A DNA stretch of 25,113 nt from CAYMRB01 sp964392615 (GTDB taxonomy: Bacteria > Planctomycetota > UBA8108): contig CAYMRB010000099.1 in the NCBI GenBank assembly GCA_964392615.1, forward strand, positions 1-25,113. Reading direction: 5' to 3'. The notes under the pieces were generated by a model. The model saw only the letters and a list, made by a program, of their open reading frames with translations, searched no databases and was not told the DNA's origin. Below are positions 14,707 through 23,658 of the stretch, piece by piece (the stretch's first letter is position 1; each line of letters starts with the position of its first letter). The position numbers and the translations under genes were made by a program.

Positions 14707-15638
14707 CAGCGTCGGGGGGCGCGCGTCGAGTCGGCAGCGCTGGGCGCCGTGCTGCGTTTGCCGGCGCGGCCGGGCGCGTTCGTCGGGTCGAGGAACTCGG
14801 CGGAAAGACTCATTCCCTCGCGAACGAAGTCGTACTCGGAGTCGGTGACTTGGCCGAAGCCCGAGAGCTTCTTGCCGACCGCCCTGAGCACCGTCTCGTC
14901 ATTCGTCTGGAGGAGCGCGTCTCGGAGCGCGGTGAACACGCGATCGTCGAGTCCCGCTCGCGCGACCCACGGCTTCGTGACGTTGTCGAACGTCGTCAGG
15001 ATTCGCAGCCCCTTCTTCTCGTACTTCCTGAACGTGCTGATCTTCGCCGCACCGGCATCGAACTTCCCGTGCAGGACCGAGGTGACGACCTTGTCGTGAC
15101 GGCCGAGGTACGCGAAGCCTTTCAGGTCGCCCGCCCAGACGTTGGCTCGTCGGAGCTTCGCCTGTGACAGGTAGCGGCCGATCGTCGAGTTCTCATCGCC
15201 GAACGCGAAGCGCTTGGCCTTGAGGTCCGCGAGCGTGCGGATGGGGCTCTTCGCGCGGACGCAGATGACTCCCTGAAAGCGACGCTTGCCCTTGTTCTCC
15301 TCGATCGCGAGCAGGCGGATGTCCTTGTTGCGCCGTTTGGCGATCACGTAGGACGCGGGGCCGAATCGCACGAAGTCGACTGCCCCGCTTACGAGAGCGT
15401 TGTTCGCTTCCTCGTAGGTCTTGAAGATCTTGAGACGCACCTTGACCGGTCGGCCGAGGGCTCGCGTCATCCGATCCTCCAGGTGCCTGGTTACCGGCTT
15501 GAACTGGCGGAAGACCGAGCTCGGCTTGTCCGCGGCGTACACGCCGAACTGGAGCCCGTCGGACTCGGCACCTCGCAACTCGAGGGGCGGGGCGGCCGTG
15601 ATCAACAGAAAGGCGAAGACAACGTTAGCGGTTCGCAT
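14706..15638 (-). CDS. PhnD-like periplasmic phosphate/phosphonate-type substrate-binding protein
   Basis: From ATG 15638 this encodes 310 aa. The start is set by AGGAG at 15649-15645 (6-nt spacing) and by a signal peptide at residues 1-24 (ANVVFAFLLITAAPP). The 25-residue upstream extension to 15713 lacks both. The body is a type 2 periplasmic-binding fold of the PhnD family: LQFGVYAADKPSSVF (29-43), the hinge segment VDFVRFGPASYVIA (86-99), RFAFGDENSTIGRYL (143-157) and GKFDAGAAK (191-199). The C-terminus (about 285-310) is a basic, disordered tail. No ABC permease or ATPase gene adjoins it. It is instead translationally coupled to a hybrid kinase, so a ligand-sensing rather than transport role is inferred. 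The ligand is uncertain. Confidence 0.85.
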   Translation of the reverse strand: MRTANVVFAFLLITAAPPLELRGAESDGLQFGVYAADKPSSVFRQFKPVTRHLEDRMTRALGRPVKVRLKIFKTYEEANNALVSGAVDFVRFGPASYVIAKRRNKDIRLLAIEENKGKRRFQGVICVRAKSPIRTLADLKAKRFAFGDENSTIGRYLSQAKLRRANVWAGDLKGFAYLGRHDKVVTSVLHGKFDAGAAKISTFRKYEKKGLRILTTFDNVTKPWVARAGLDDRVFTALRDALLQTNDETVLRAVGKKLSGFGQVTDSEYDFVREGMSLSAEFLDPTNAPGRAGKRSTAPSAADSTRAPRR

Positions 15639-15828
15639 GAGAAACTCCTGAACTGCCCTGATCGCAGCCGCGGGCTGCTGGTTGAACCTCTCCCCGCACA
15701 ACCACGTCCACAATGGTGGTATCGGTGGGGCGCGGGAGGTGTCTTCACGCGCCGGGCGAGTCTCGCACCGAATCCGGCATACACCGTAGGCGTCGCGCGC
15801 TTACCGGAAACGCGCGTCGGCGGGACGG

Positions 15829-16746
15829 TCAGATGCCGCGGCGCAGCACGCGATATCGGAGCGTAGAGCGGGCGCTCGCGGCTCGGGCATAGAAGCGCTC
15901 GGGGCCGATCCACGCGATAACAGCGTCCCCCGCTCCCGTTCGAGCCAGGTCGGACAGAGCGCGGCCGAGGAGTCGACGACCGAGGCCACGGCCCTCGAAC
16001 TCGGCGACGGTGCCCATCGGACCGAACGCGTTGCGTCCCCACAAGCCGGCGCAGGCGAACGCCACCACGCGATCGCCCGATACAGCGATGTGAGTCCCGG
16101 GCGGCTGTTGCCGGAGCGAAGCCTCGATCTCGACCGCCCAGTCGGCCGAGAACGCAGCGCCGATGTCCCGCGTCACGGCCGGCGCGTCCTCGCGTCGCGC
16201 TCGGCGCGCGACAATGCCGGCCGCGACGATCTCCTCCGCGTTCGGGTCGATGCGCTCGAAGCCCTTCAGTGGCGCCGTCATGCTGCGGCGCTCGTCGACC
16301 TGCTTCCAGCCGCGGCGCGTCAAGAACGCTAAGGCGTCGACGGCGTCGACAGGAAGTCCGGGCAGCAAGTAGTACGGCGCGGCGCCGTCGATTTCGACGT
16401 CGGAGGCTCCACGTCGACGAAGCGCGTCCTCAAGCCGTACGAGGAGTGCGCTGCCGATGCCGGTACCTCGATGCTCCGGACTGACGCTCAGCAGCTTGAC
16501 GAAACCGCGGACTCGACCGCCGAGATGCCGTCGGACTGTCGCGCACGCGACTCCGACGATCGCGTTGTCGATCGTGGCGACCTGACGCAACGCGTCATCG
16601 GCCCCGGGATCTGCGAAGAGGTTGGCGTCGAGGTGCTCCGGCGTCGTCTCCAGCGGAGCGAGGTGCGAGCCGGCCAGCACGGCGACGCGCGCGAGGTCGT
16701 CGCGGAGAAGACTGCGTAGCCGGAACGACCGCGATTCGCTCGTCAC
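15829..16746 (-). CDS. Tandem GNAT-fold N-acetyltransferase
   Basis: From GTG 16746 this encodes 305 aa with two GNAT domains. The first (about 8-160) carries the acetyl-CoA pyrophosphate loop in LLSVSPEHRGTGIGSALL (85-102). The second (about 178-300) carries it in GTVAEFEGRGLGRRLLGRAL (245-264). Duplicated GNAT proteins are known, often with one half degenerate; here both loops keep the R/G-x-G-x-G/A pattern. The substrate is unknown. The frame also allows a TTG start at 16764 that overlaps the polA stop by 14 nt. GTG 16746, 4 nt after the polA TAG, is preferred because GAGGG precedes it by 11 nt. Tight spacing places it in one transcript with polA. Confidence 0.75.
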   Translation of the reverse strand: MTSESRSFRLRSLLRDDLARVAVLAGSHLAPLETTPEHLDANLFADPGADDALRQVATIDNAIVGVACATVRRHLGGRVRGFVKLLSVSPEHRGTGIGSALLVRLEDALRRRGASDVEIDGAAPYYLLPGLPVDAVDALAFLTRRGWKQVDERRSMTAPLKGFERIDPNAEEIVAAGIVARRARREDAPAVTRDIGAAFSADWAVEIEASLRQQPPGTHIAVSGDRVVAFACAGLWGRNAFGPMGTVAEFEGRGLGRRLLGRALSDLARTGAGDAVIAWIGPERFYARAASARSTLRYRVLRRGI

Positions 16747-16750
16747 CGCG

Positions 16751-19444
16751 CTACTTGCCCTCAAGCCAGTTCTCGCCCCACGCGACGTCGACCTTGACGG
16801 GGATCTGCATGGGAATCGCGGTCGCCATCCGCTCGCGCACGAACTCTGCGTACTCGGCCACGCGATCTCCGGGCGCCTCGAGAACGAGCTCGTCGTGCAC
16901 CTGGATCAGCATCTGGAGATCCAGGCCGTCCGCGCGAGAGTCGCGAGCGATTCGCACCATCGCGATCTTGATCAGATCGGCGGCGCTTCCCTGCACGACG
17001 GTGTTGATCGCCAGCCGCTCGCCCAACGCGCGCAGATTGCGGTTGCGCGACGCGATTTCCGGAATCGGCCGCCGCCGGCCGAGCATCGTCGCCACCGAGC
17101 CCTGCGTCTCGGCCTGCAGCACGCACTGGTCCATGAAGCTGACGATGCCGGGATAGCGCGCCTTGTAGTCGGCGATGAAATCGCGAGCCTCACCTCGCGA
17201 GATGCCGAGGGACCGCGCCAGCCCGAACGCGCCTTGGCCGTAGATGATGCCGAAGTTGACGGCTTTGGCACGGTTGCGTTGCGTCTTCGTGACGTCGTCC
17301 GGCGATACGCCAGCGATCTGCGCGGCGACGAAACGGTGGATGTCCTCATCGGCGCGGAACGCGGAGATCAACGCGTCGTCGTTGGACAGGTGAGCGAGGA
17401 TGCGCAGCTCGATCTGCGAGTAGTCCGCGGTGATCAACACGCGGTCCGCAGCGCTCGGCACGAACGCGCGGCGGATCTCGCGGCCCTGCTCGGTGCGTAC
17501 CGGAATGTTCTGGAGGTTCGGATCGGATGAGCTCAGGCGTCCCGTCGCGGTGACGGTCTGATTGAAGCTCGCGTGCACGCGACCGGTGCGCTCGGAGATG
17601 AGGCTCGGGAGCGGGGCGACGTACGTGCTCAGGAGCTTCTGCGACTCCCGATACTCGAGGACGAGCTGCGGCAGTGGATGGACGGTCTCGACGGCGAGGG
17701 TCTGCAGAACGCTCGCATCCGTGCTGCGGCCCGTTTTCGTTTTCTTGACGACGCGCAGGCCCAGCTCGTCGAACAGGACCTCGGCGAGCTGCTTGGGCGA
17801 ATCGAGCGTGAACTCGTGCCCAGCGACCTTGAAGATCTCGCTGCGTAGCTCCTCGACACGCTCGGAGAGTCGATGGCTCGTGACCTCGAGCCGCTCGCGG
17901 TCGATCGTCACGCCCGTGCGCTCCATCTCGGCGAGCACCTCGACGAGCGGCATCTCGACGTCGGCGAAGAGATCGGCGAACGTGGCCGTCTCGATCTGTG
18001 GACGCAACAGCTCGCCGAGGCGCCACGTGACGTCGGCGTCTTCAGCCGCGTACGTGGCGAGGTCGGCGAGCTCGACGTCGAGCATCGACTTCTGCTTCTT
18101 GCCCTTGCCGATGAGCTCCGTGATGGAGATCGTGTCGTACTTCAGGAGCTCCTTCGCGAGGGCGTCCATGCCGTGGCTGCGGCGCGACGAGTCCAGTAGA
18201 TACGACGCGACCATCGTGTCGAAGACGACGCCGCGCAACTCGATGCCCGCGCAGCGCAGCACGATGATATCGTACTTGATGTTCTGGCCGACCTTCTCGA
18301 TCGAGGCGTCTTCGAGGATCGGTCGCAGCGCGGCGAGAGCATCTTCTGCGTCAAGGGTCTTGCCGGTGTTCGAGCGGAGCGGCAGATACCAACCCTCGCC
18401 GGCCTGCCACGCGACGGAGATGCCGATCAGATCGCAATCGACCGGACGCAGCGAGGTCGTCTCGGTGTCGATCGCGACGCGGCTCTGCTGTCGTAGCTCG
18501 GCGATGAACGCGGCGAGCTTGTCCTCGTCGTCGACGAGGTGGCACACGCCGCGTTCCTGCGGCTCCCTGGCGTCGTCGTCCGACTCGCCCGCGCCGCCGA
18601 TCCTCTCGACGAGGCTGTCGAAGCCGAGCTCCTGGAAGACGGGGCGGAGCGCCGTCGGCTCCATCGCCTCGACGTCGCACGCCTTGAGGTCGAAATCGAT
18701 CTCGACCTCGGTACTGAGCGTCACGAGGCGGCGCGTCAAGTCGAAGCGATCGCCGTGCGCCTTGACGTTCTCGCGCATCTTCGGAGTGAGCTCCTCGACG
18801 TGCTCGACGACTCCAGCGACGTTGCCGTACTTCTGGACGAGCCCGAGGGCCTTCTTCGGGCCGATTCCCGGCACTCCGGGCACGTTGTCCGTGCTGTCTC
18901 CGGTGAGCGTCTGGATCTCGACGGCCTGCTCGGGCGTGTAGCCCTTCGCTTCGACGAGGGACGTCGCGTCGAGGATCTCGTCCTTCTGCGGATCCCAGAG
19001 CTTGACCTTGTCGGTGAGGATCTGGTGCAGGTCCTTGTCGCGGCTGACGACGCGCACCTCGAGGTCTTCGCCGCGGAGACGGTGCGCGATCGTCGCGATG
19101 ATGTCGTCGGCCTCTTGCCCGCGCACGGAAAACGTCGGGACCTTCATGATCTCGAGGAGCTGACAGATGCGCTTGACCTGCGGTCCGAAGTCCTCCGGTG
19201 TGGCGTCGCGGTTCGCCTTGTACTCGGGATAGAACTGCTTGCGTTCGGTCGACGCGTCGCCGAAGTCGAGCGTCACCGCGAGGTAGTCGGGCTTCTGGTC
19301 GCGCAGGATGCCGAGGAGCATCTGCGTGAACACGTACGTCGCTTTCGTCGGCTCGCCACTCGGCGCGTTGAGCGACTCGGAGAAACGGGCGTAGTACGCG
19401 CGGAAGATCTGCGCGTGGCCGTCGATGAGGTAGAGCGTCTTCAA
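16751..19444 (-). CDS. polA: DNA polymerase I (PolA)
   Basis: This is an 897-aa three-domain repair and Okazaki-processing polymerase. The 5'-3' exonuclease/flap domain spans about 1-285 (LYLIDGHAQIFRAYYA, RGQEADDIIAT, TGDSTDNVPGVPGIGPKKA). The 3'-5' proofreading domain (about 300-490) keeps its metal ligands: Asp326/Glu328 (IDTETT), Asp392 (GQNIKYD) and Asp469 (YAAEDAD). The polymerase domain (about 495-897) has motif A Asp674 (TADYSQIELR), the O-helix R723/K727/F731/Y735 (Phe at the position that sets dideoxy discrimination) and motif C Asp851/Glu852 (QVHDELVLE). The start is TTG at 19444, supported by GGAAG 7 nt upstream and by the conserved N-terminus; no in-frame ATG/GTG precedes it nearby. 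It is co-directional with the GNAT gene. Confidence 0.97.
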   Translation of the reverse strand: MKTLYLIDGHAQIFRAYYARFSESLNAPSGEPTKATYVFTQMLLGILRDQKPDYLAVTLDFGDASTERKQFYPEYKANRDATPEDFGPQVKRICQLLEIMKVPTFSVRGQEADDIIATIAHRLRGEDLEVRVVSRDKDLHQILTDKVKLWDPQKDEILDATSLVEAKGYTPEQAVEIQTLTGDSTDNVPGVPGIGPKKALGLVQKYGNVAGVVEHVEELTPKMRENVKAHGDRFDLTRRLVTLSTEVEIDFDLKACDVEAMEPTALRPVFQELGFDSLVERIGGAGESDDDAREPQERGVCHLVDDEDKLAAFIAELRQQSRVAIDTETTSLRPVDCDLIGISVAWQAGEGWYLPLRSNTGKTLDAEDALAALRPILEDASIEKVGQNIKYDIIVLRCAGIELRGVVFDTMVASYLLDSSRRSHGMDALAKELLKYDTISITELIGKGKKQKSMLDVELADLATYAAEDADVTWRLGELLRPQIETATFADLFADVEMPLVEVLAEMERTGVTIDRERLEVTSHRLSERVEELRSEIFKVAGHEFTLDSPKQLAEVLFDELGLRVVKKTKTGRSTDASVLQTLAVETVHPLPQLVLEYRESQKLLSTYVAPLPSLISERTGRVHASFNQTVTATGRLSSSDPNLQNIPVRTEQGREIRRAFVPSAADRVLITADYSQIELRILAHLSNDDALISAFRADEDIHRFVAAQIAGVSPDDVTKTQRNRAKAVNFGIIYGQGAFGLARSLGISRGEARDFIADYKARYPGIVSFMDQCVLQAETQGSVATMLGRRRPIPEIASRNRNLRALGERLAINTVVQGSAADLIKIAMVRIARDSRADGLDLQMLIQVHDELVLEAPGDRVAEYAEFVRERMATAIPMQIPVKVDVAWGENWLEGK

Positions 19445-19559
19445 GATCGGGCTTCCAAGCAGTGGTGTCAGCGGCGCTTGCGGCGCGAATTGCCGCTATC
19501 AGATATCACGAGAATCGGTAACGCAATGGGGAGCCGGCGACGGGCAGGACGGCTGCCGC

Positions 19560-19565
19560 TACAAT
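19560..19565 (+). promoter_or_regulatory. Candidate -10 element for the NamZ-like gene
   Basis: TACAAT (19560-19565) matches the sigma-70 -10 consensus at 5 of 6 positions and lies 50 nt before the start codon. A weak -35, GCGACG (19537-19542), is spaced 17 nt upstream. The rest of the 171-nt polA/NamZ divergent region shows no other clear element. Confidence 0.35.
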
Positions 19566-19615
19566 GTCGCGGTTCACCGCTGGATCGATCGAAACGCATT
19601 CGGACGAACCAATCC

Positions 19616-20857
19616 ATGTCGCACCGCTACAGAGCTCTCATGCCGACCGCCCTGCTCGCTGCGTGGTTCCTCGCCGCGGGCTGCCGCACCTCAGACCACG
19701 GTTTCCGCACTGGGCTGGAGGTGCTCGCCGCCGAGGACTTCGCGCGCTTGCGGGGGCGCAAGGTGGCTCTGGTGACGAATCCGACCGGGATCGATCGGGA
19801 GTTCCGCAGCCTGGTCGATCTCGTGGCGACTGCCGACGGCGTCGAGCTCGTGGCGATCTTGGGGCCCGAGCACGGAGCGCGCGGCGCGGCCGAGGCGGGC
19901 GTCGAGGTCGGCTACGACGTCGACGCACGAACCGGCGTTCCGGTCCACAGCCTGTACGGCAAGGTCAAGAAACCGACGGCGGCGATGCTCGGCGCGGCCG
20001 ATGTGATCCTGTTTGACATTCAGGACATCGGGGTGCGGACGTATACGTATCTCGCGACGCTCGTTCGCGTCATGGAGGCGGCGGCGGAGCTCGGGCGAGA
20101 GGTGTGGGTGCTCGATCGTCCGGTGCCGATCGGCGGCGGGAGGTGGGGTGGGCCGGTCCTCGACGCGCGGCTCGAGTCGTTCGTCGGTCCGCATCCCGTG
20201 CCTCTGCGGCATGCCTTGACCGCCGGCGAGTTCGCGCTATTGGCCAACGCCGAGCGCGAGATCGGGGCCGAGTTGACGGTCGTCCGCATGGAGGGCTATC
20301 GCCGCGACGAGTGGTACGAAGACACGGAGCTCCCGTGGATCGCGCCGTCGCCGAATATCCCGACGGTCGAGACCGCACTCGTCTACGCGGGGACGGTGCT
20401 CGTCGAGGGCGTTGCGACGCTGAGCGAGGGGCGCGGTACGACGCGACCGTTTCGATTGATCGGTGCGCCATGGATCGACGCGTACGATCTCGTCACGGCG
20501 CTCGGCGACGCGAGAACGGGCGGCGCGCCGCTTCGGGGCGTGCGGTTTCGCGAGGCGTACTTCACGCCGACGTTCAGCAAGCACGAGGGCGAGCTGTGTG
20601 CCGGCGTCGAGATCTTCGTCACCGATCGCGACGCGTATCGACCGATCGAGACGGCGATCGCGCTCATCGCGACCGTGCGGAAGCTGTGGCCGGAGGAGTT
20701 CCGGTGGCGCGAGCGCAGCTTCGACCTGCTGGCGGGGACGAGCGCGTTGCGCGAGGCGATCGAGGCGGGTCGGTCGCTTGACGAGATCCGCGCGCAGTGG
20801 CGGGAGGCGCTCGAGGAGTTCGCGGTGCGGCGCGCGCGGGTGCTGCTGTACGAGTGA
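19616..20857 (+). CDS. DUF1343 / NamZ-type exo-beta-N-acetylmuramidase lipoprotein
   Basis: From ATG 19616 this encodes 413 aa. Residues 1-23 form a lipoprotein signal with lipobox LAAGC (Cys23), so the protein should be membrane-anchored outside the cytoplasm. The rest is a full DUF1343 domain: KVALVTNPTGID (49-60), the conserved ILGPEHGARG (81-90, with a Glu expected in the active site), FDIQDIGVRTYTYLATL, DRPVPIGG, APSPNIPTVETALVYAGTVLVEG and FTPTFSKHEGE. The family includes Bacillus NamZ, which releases MurNAc from the non-reducing end of peptidoglycan fragments, so a cell-wall turnover role is likely. ATG 19640 (MPTALL) is an alternative start with a shorter n-region. Neither start has a strong Shine-Dalgarno. 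It converges with proB (37 nt apart). Confidence 0.87.
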   Translation: MSHRYRALMPTALLAAWFLAAGCRTSDHGFRTGLEVLAAEDFARLRGRKVALVTNPTGIDREFRSLVDLVATADGVELVAILGPEHGARGAAEAGVEVGYDVDARTGVPVHSLYGKVKKPTAAMLGAADVILFDIQDIGVRTYTYLATLVRVMEAAAELGREVWVLDRPVPIGGGRWGGPVLDARLESFVGPHPVPLRHALTAGEFALLANAEREIGAELTVVRMEGYRRDEWYEDTELPWIAPSPNIPTVETALVYAGTVLVEGVATLSEGRGTTRPFRLIGAPWIDAYDLVTALGDARTGGAPLRGVRFREAYFTPTFSKHEGELCAGVEIFVTDRDAYRPIETAIALIATVRKLWPEEFRWRERSFDLLAGTSALREAIEAGRSLDEIRAQWREALEEFAVRRARVLLYE

Positions 20858-20894
20858 CCCCGACAGCTGCAGAGCACGAGACGCGGCCCCGCCG

Positions 20895-22106
20895 TCACCG
20901 CCGCAGCGCGATGTTGTCTCGCGTGATGAACTCCGGGTAGTCCGCCCCGGCGACCGCCGCGATCTCCGCTGTCTTCTTGCCGACCAGCGCGCGCGCGACG
21001 TCGGCGTCGTAGTTCGCGATGCCGCGAGCGAACTCCTGGTGATCTGGGCCGAGGATGCTGACGACGTCGCCGCGGCGGAAGTCGTCCTCGATCGCGGTGA
21101 CGCCGGCGAACAGCAGGCTCGATCCGCGGTCGACCAGCGCGTCCCGCGCGCCCGCGTTGACCTCGACGTGGCCCGCCGTCGCGCTCGCGAAGCCGATCCA
21201 GTGCTTGCGGCTCGACAGCCTGCCGGCCGGCAGGAACAGCGTTCCAACGCTTTCTCGGGCCATGACTCGCGATACGATGTCGGGCTCCTGACCGCTCGCG
21301 ATCACGGCCGGGATACCGCTCTGCACGACGATGTCGATCGCCGCCAGCTTCGATGCCATACCGCCGCGGCCGCGGCCGTTGCCAGCGCCCGCCATGGCTC
21401 GCACCTCGGGGGTGATCTCCGGCACGACAGCGATCGGCGCGGCCGCGGCACCCTCCGCCGGCGCTGCCTCCGCCGCGCGTTGATACAGGCCGCCGACGTC
21501 GCTCAGAACGAGGAGCAGATCGGCGTCGAGCTTCGATGCGACGAGCGCCGAGAGGTGGTCGTTGTCGCCGAACACCACCGATCGCACGCCGCGTCCGGCC
21601 CTTCCGGGGCCGGCCTCGATCTCGCTGGTCGACACGACGTCGTTTTCGTTGACGATCGGCAGAACGCCGAGCTCGATCACGCGCGACATCGAGTTGCGCA
21701 GGTTCAGATACCGGCGGCGCGACGAGAAGTCCTCCTCGGTTAACAGGAACTGCGCCGTCGGGATGCCGTAGCGATCGAACGCCTGCTGGTACGTCGACAT
21801 CAGGCGGATCTGACCGACCGCGGCGCACGCCTGCTTGTCCGGCAGCGTCGTCGGCCGTTCTTCGCGGCCGAGCCGATCCATGCCGAGGCTGATCGCACCC
21901 GACGTCACGAGGATGACCCGCTTGCCCTGTCGCTGTTGATCGACGAGCTCCTCGACGAGCGCGCAGACGCGGCCGAGCGAGATCTCTCCCGTCGACCGCG
22001 ACAGCACGTTCGTGCCGACCTTGACGACGACCGTCCGGACGTCCCGGAGGTACTGCCGGCGGTTGTCGCCGTGTTGGCTATCGGTGGTGGCGTTCGACGC
22101 TGACAT
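20895..22106 (-). CDS. proB: Glutamate 5-kinase with PUA domain (ProB)
   Basis: This 403-aa protein phosphorylates L-glutamate to gamma-glutamyl phosphate, the first step of proline synthesis. The amino-acid kinase domain (about 23-285) shows VVKVGTNVL (27-35), VTSGAISLG (67-75), LPIVNENDVVS (149-159), VFGDNDHLSALVA (178-190) and the GGMASKLAA loop (248-256). A PUA domain follows at about 309-385. Two odd points are an Ala-rich insert at 211-225 and a Gly/Arg-rich approach to the GGMASK loop. No proA is adjacent. ATG 22106 has no Shine-Dalgarno, but TAGAAT on the same strand (22121-22116) lies 9 nt upstream, so a nearly leaderless transcript is possible. It is otherwise 99 nt downstream of ugd on the same strand. 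Confidence 0.95.
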   Translation of the reverse strand: MSASNATTDSQHGDNRRQYLRDVRTVVVKVGTNVLSRSTGEISLGRVCALVEELVDQQRQGKRVILVTSGAISLGMDRLGREERPTTLPDKQACAAVGQIRLMSTYQQAFDRYGIPTAQFLLTEEDFSSRRRYLNLRNSMSRVIELGVLPIVNENDVVSTSEIEAGPGRAGRGVRSVVFGDNDHLSALVASKLDADLLLVLSDVGGLYQRAAEAAPAEGAAAAPIAVVPEITPEVRAMAGAGNGRGRGGMASKLAAIDIVVQSGIPAVIASGQEPDIVSRVMARESVGTLFLPAGRLSSRKHWIGFASATAGHVEVNAGARDALVDRGSSLLFAGVTAIEDDFRRGDVVSILGPDHQEFARGIANYDADVARALVGKKTAEIAAVAGADYPEFITRDNIALRR

Positions 22107-22205
22107 GGAACGCGGATTCTAACCCACGCCCGGCGGCGCCGACACATCGACCGTCTCGCCGTGGCGCGGCGAGCGCCGGAGCGCAGAAGTACCGAAGCGC
22201 CGCGA

Positions 22206-23567
22206 TCAGGACACCGTCGGCGCGTGGTCCTTCTCGACGTCGGTCTTGCGCGTCCGAGCGTACTTGCCGATCGACTCGCGGCCGACGCCGGCGTAGCGGA
22301 AGCCGAGCGACGCGATCTCTTCCGGCGTGTAGATGTTGCGCGCGTCGACGACGATCGGCTCGGCCATGAGCTTCTTGACGCGCTCGAAGTCGAGATTGCG
22401 GAACACGTCCCACTCGGTCATGACCATGACCGCGGAGGCACCTTCGACGGCCGCATACGGTGTCGGCGCGTACTCGATGTACGGGAACACGCCCTTCGTG
22501 TTCTCCATCGCTTCGGGATCGTACGTCGTCACCTTCGCGCCCTGCTCGAGGAGCTGCTCGATGAGGGTCAGCGACGCCGACTCGCGGATATCGTCCGTGC
22601 GCGGCTTGAAGCTCAGGCCCCAGACTGCGATGCGCTTGCCGGCGAGATTCGGCAGGAACTTGCGCAGACGCTCGAGGTGCGACTTCTTGTGGAGCTCGTT
22701 GACCTGATCGATCGCGCGGAACAGGCTCGAGTTGAGCTGATGCGTCTCCATGATGTCGATCAGCGAACGCACGTCCTTCGGGAAGCATGAGCCACCGTAG
22801 CCCGGCGACGCCTGCAGGAACCGCGCGCCGATTCGCGTGTCGAGGCCCATGCCCTTCGACACGTCCTTGATGTCCGCGCCGATGCGCTCGCACAGGCCGG
22901 TCAGCGCGTTCATGAACGAGATGCGACTCGCGAGCATCGCGTTCGAGGCGTACTTGATGAGCTCGGCCGTCACCGTGTTCATGAACAGGACCGGCCGATT
23001 GACGCGCGCGTGCGACGAGTACAGCCGCTCGAGAATCTCGCGGGCGCGCTCGTCGTCGGTGCCGATGACGACGCGATCGGGGTTCTGGAAGTCCTTGATC
23101 GCCGCGCCTTCCTTGAGGAATTCGGGATTGCTCGTCACCGCGAACGGAACATCGGTGCGCTCCGAGATCACGCGGGTCAGGCGCTCCGCCGTGCCGACCG
23201 GCACCGTGCTCTTGTCGACGATCACGGTGAACTTCTCGATCGAGTCCGCGATGGTCTCGGCCGCGGAGATGACGTAGTCGAGGTTCGCCTTACCCGTGCC
23301 CTTCTGCGGCGTGCCGACGCAGATGAACGCGACGTCACACCCGCGGATCGCTGGGGGGGCATCCGTCGTGAACGCGAGTCGCCCCTCGCCCATGTTGCGA
23401 TGCAGGATCTCCTGCAAGCCGGGCTCGTAGATCGGCACCTCTCCGGCCTGCAGGCGCTTGATCTTGTCCTCATCGATGTCGACGCAGGTGACATCGAGGC
23501 CCAGGTCGGCGAAGCAAGCGCCGGTCACGAGGCCGACGTATCCGGTTCCCAAAACAGCGAGTTTCAT
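22206..23567 (-). CDS. ugd: UDP-glucose 6-dehydrogenase (Ugd)
   Basis: This 453-aa NAD-dependent enzyme oxidises UDP-glucose twice to UDP-glucuronate for exopolysaccharide, capsule or lipopolysaccharide sugars. The NAD-binding GTGYVGLVTGACFA lies at residues 7-20 with the acidic strand end CVDIDEDK (28-35). VDKSTVPVGT (117-126), NPEFLKEG (147-154), ELIKYASNA (202-210, Lys205) and the catalytic SPGYGGSCFPKD (254-265, Cys261, Asp265) are all intact. The C-terminal UDP-binding domain contains WGLSFKPRTDDIRES. ATG 23567 is preceded by GGAG (23579-23576) at 8-nt spacing. A GDP-mannose dehydrogenase is the alternative, but the motif pattern favours UDP-glucose. Confidence 0.95.
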   Translation of the reverse strand: MKLAVLGTGYVGLVTGACFADLGLDVTCVDIDEDKIKRLQAGEVPIYEPGLQEILHRNMGEGRLAFTTDAPPAIRGCDVAFICVGTPQKGTGKANLDYVISAAETIADSIEKFTVIVDKSTVPVGTAERLTRVISERTDVPFAVTSNPEFLKEGAAIKDFQNPDRVVIGTDDERAREILERLYSSHARVNRPVLFMNTVTAELIKYASNAMLASRISFMNALTGLCERIGADIKDVSKGMGLDTRIGARFLQASPGYGGSCFPKDVRSLIDIMETHQLNSSLFRAIDQVNELHKKSHLERLRKFLPNLAGKRIAVWGLSFKPRTDDIRESASLTLIEQLLEQGAKVTTYDPEAMENTKGVFPYIEYAPTPYAAVEGASAVMVMTEWDVFRNLDFERVKKLMAEPIVVDARNIYTPEEIASLGFRYAGVGRESIGKYARTRKTDVEKDHAPTVS

Positions 23568-23640
23568 CGGGGCGTCTCCAAGGCCGGCTGGTGGCGTTCG
23601 GGGCTTGTCTCCCGAGTCGCCCTGGTCATCTCAACTTCTA

Positions 23641-23658
23641 TCCGGGACAGCTCCCGGA
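23641..23658 (-). promoter_or_regulatory. Perfect hairpin upstream of ugd
   Basis: TCCGGGA (23641-23647), loop CAGC, then TCCCGGA (23652-23658) makes a 7-bp GC-rich stem with a 4-nt loop. It lies 74 nt upstream of the ugd start, so it is likely within the ugd leader if transcription starts upstream. There is no T-run on either side, so it is not a terminator. Confidence 0.4.

Noticed and set aside
14706..15638. Reading the PhnD-like gene as part of a phosphonate ABC transporter
   Set aside because: No permease or ATPase gene is adjacent. It is coupled to a kinase instead, so a transport label is not supported.
18539..19615. Upstream part of a 772-aa frame ending in the NamZ-like gene
   Set aside because: The first 359 residues are antisense to polA. 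The lipoprotein signal at 19616 marks the real start.
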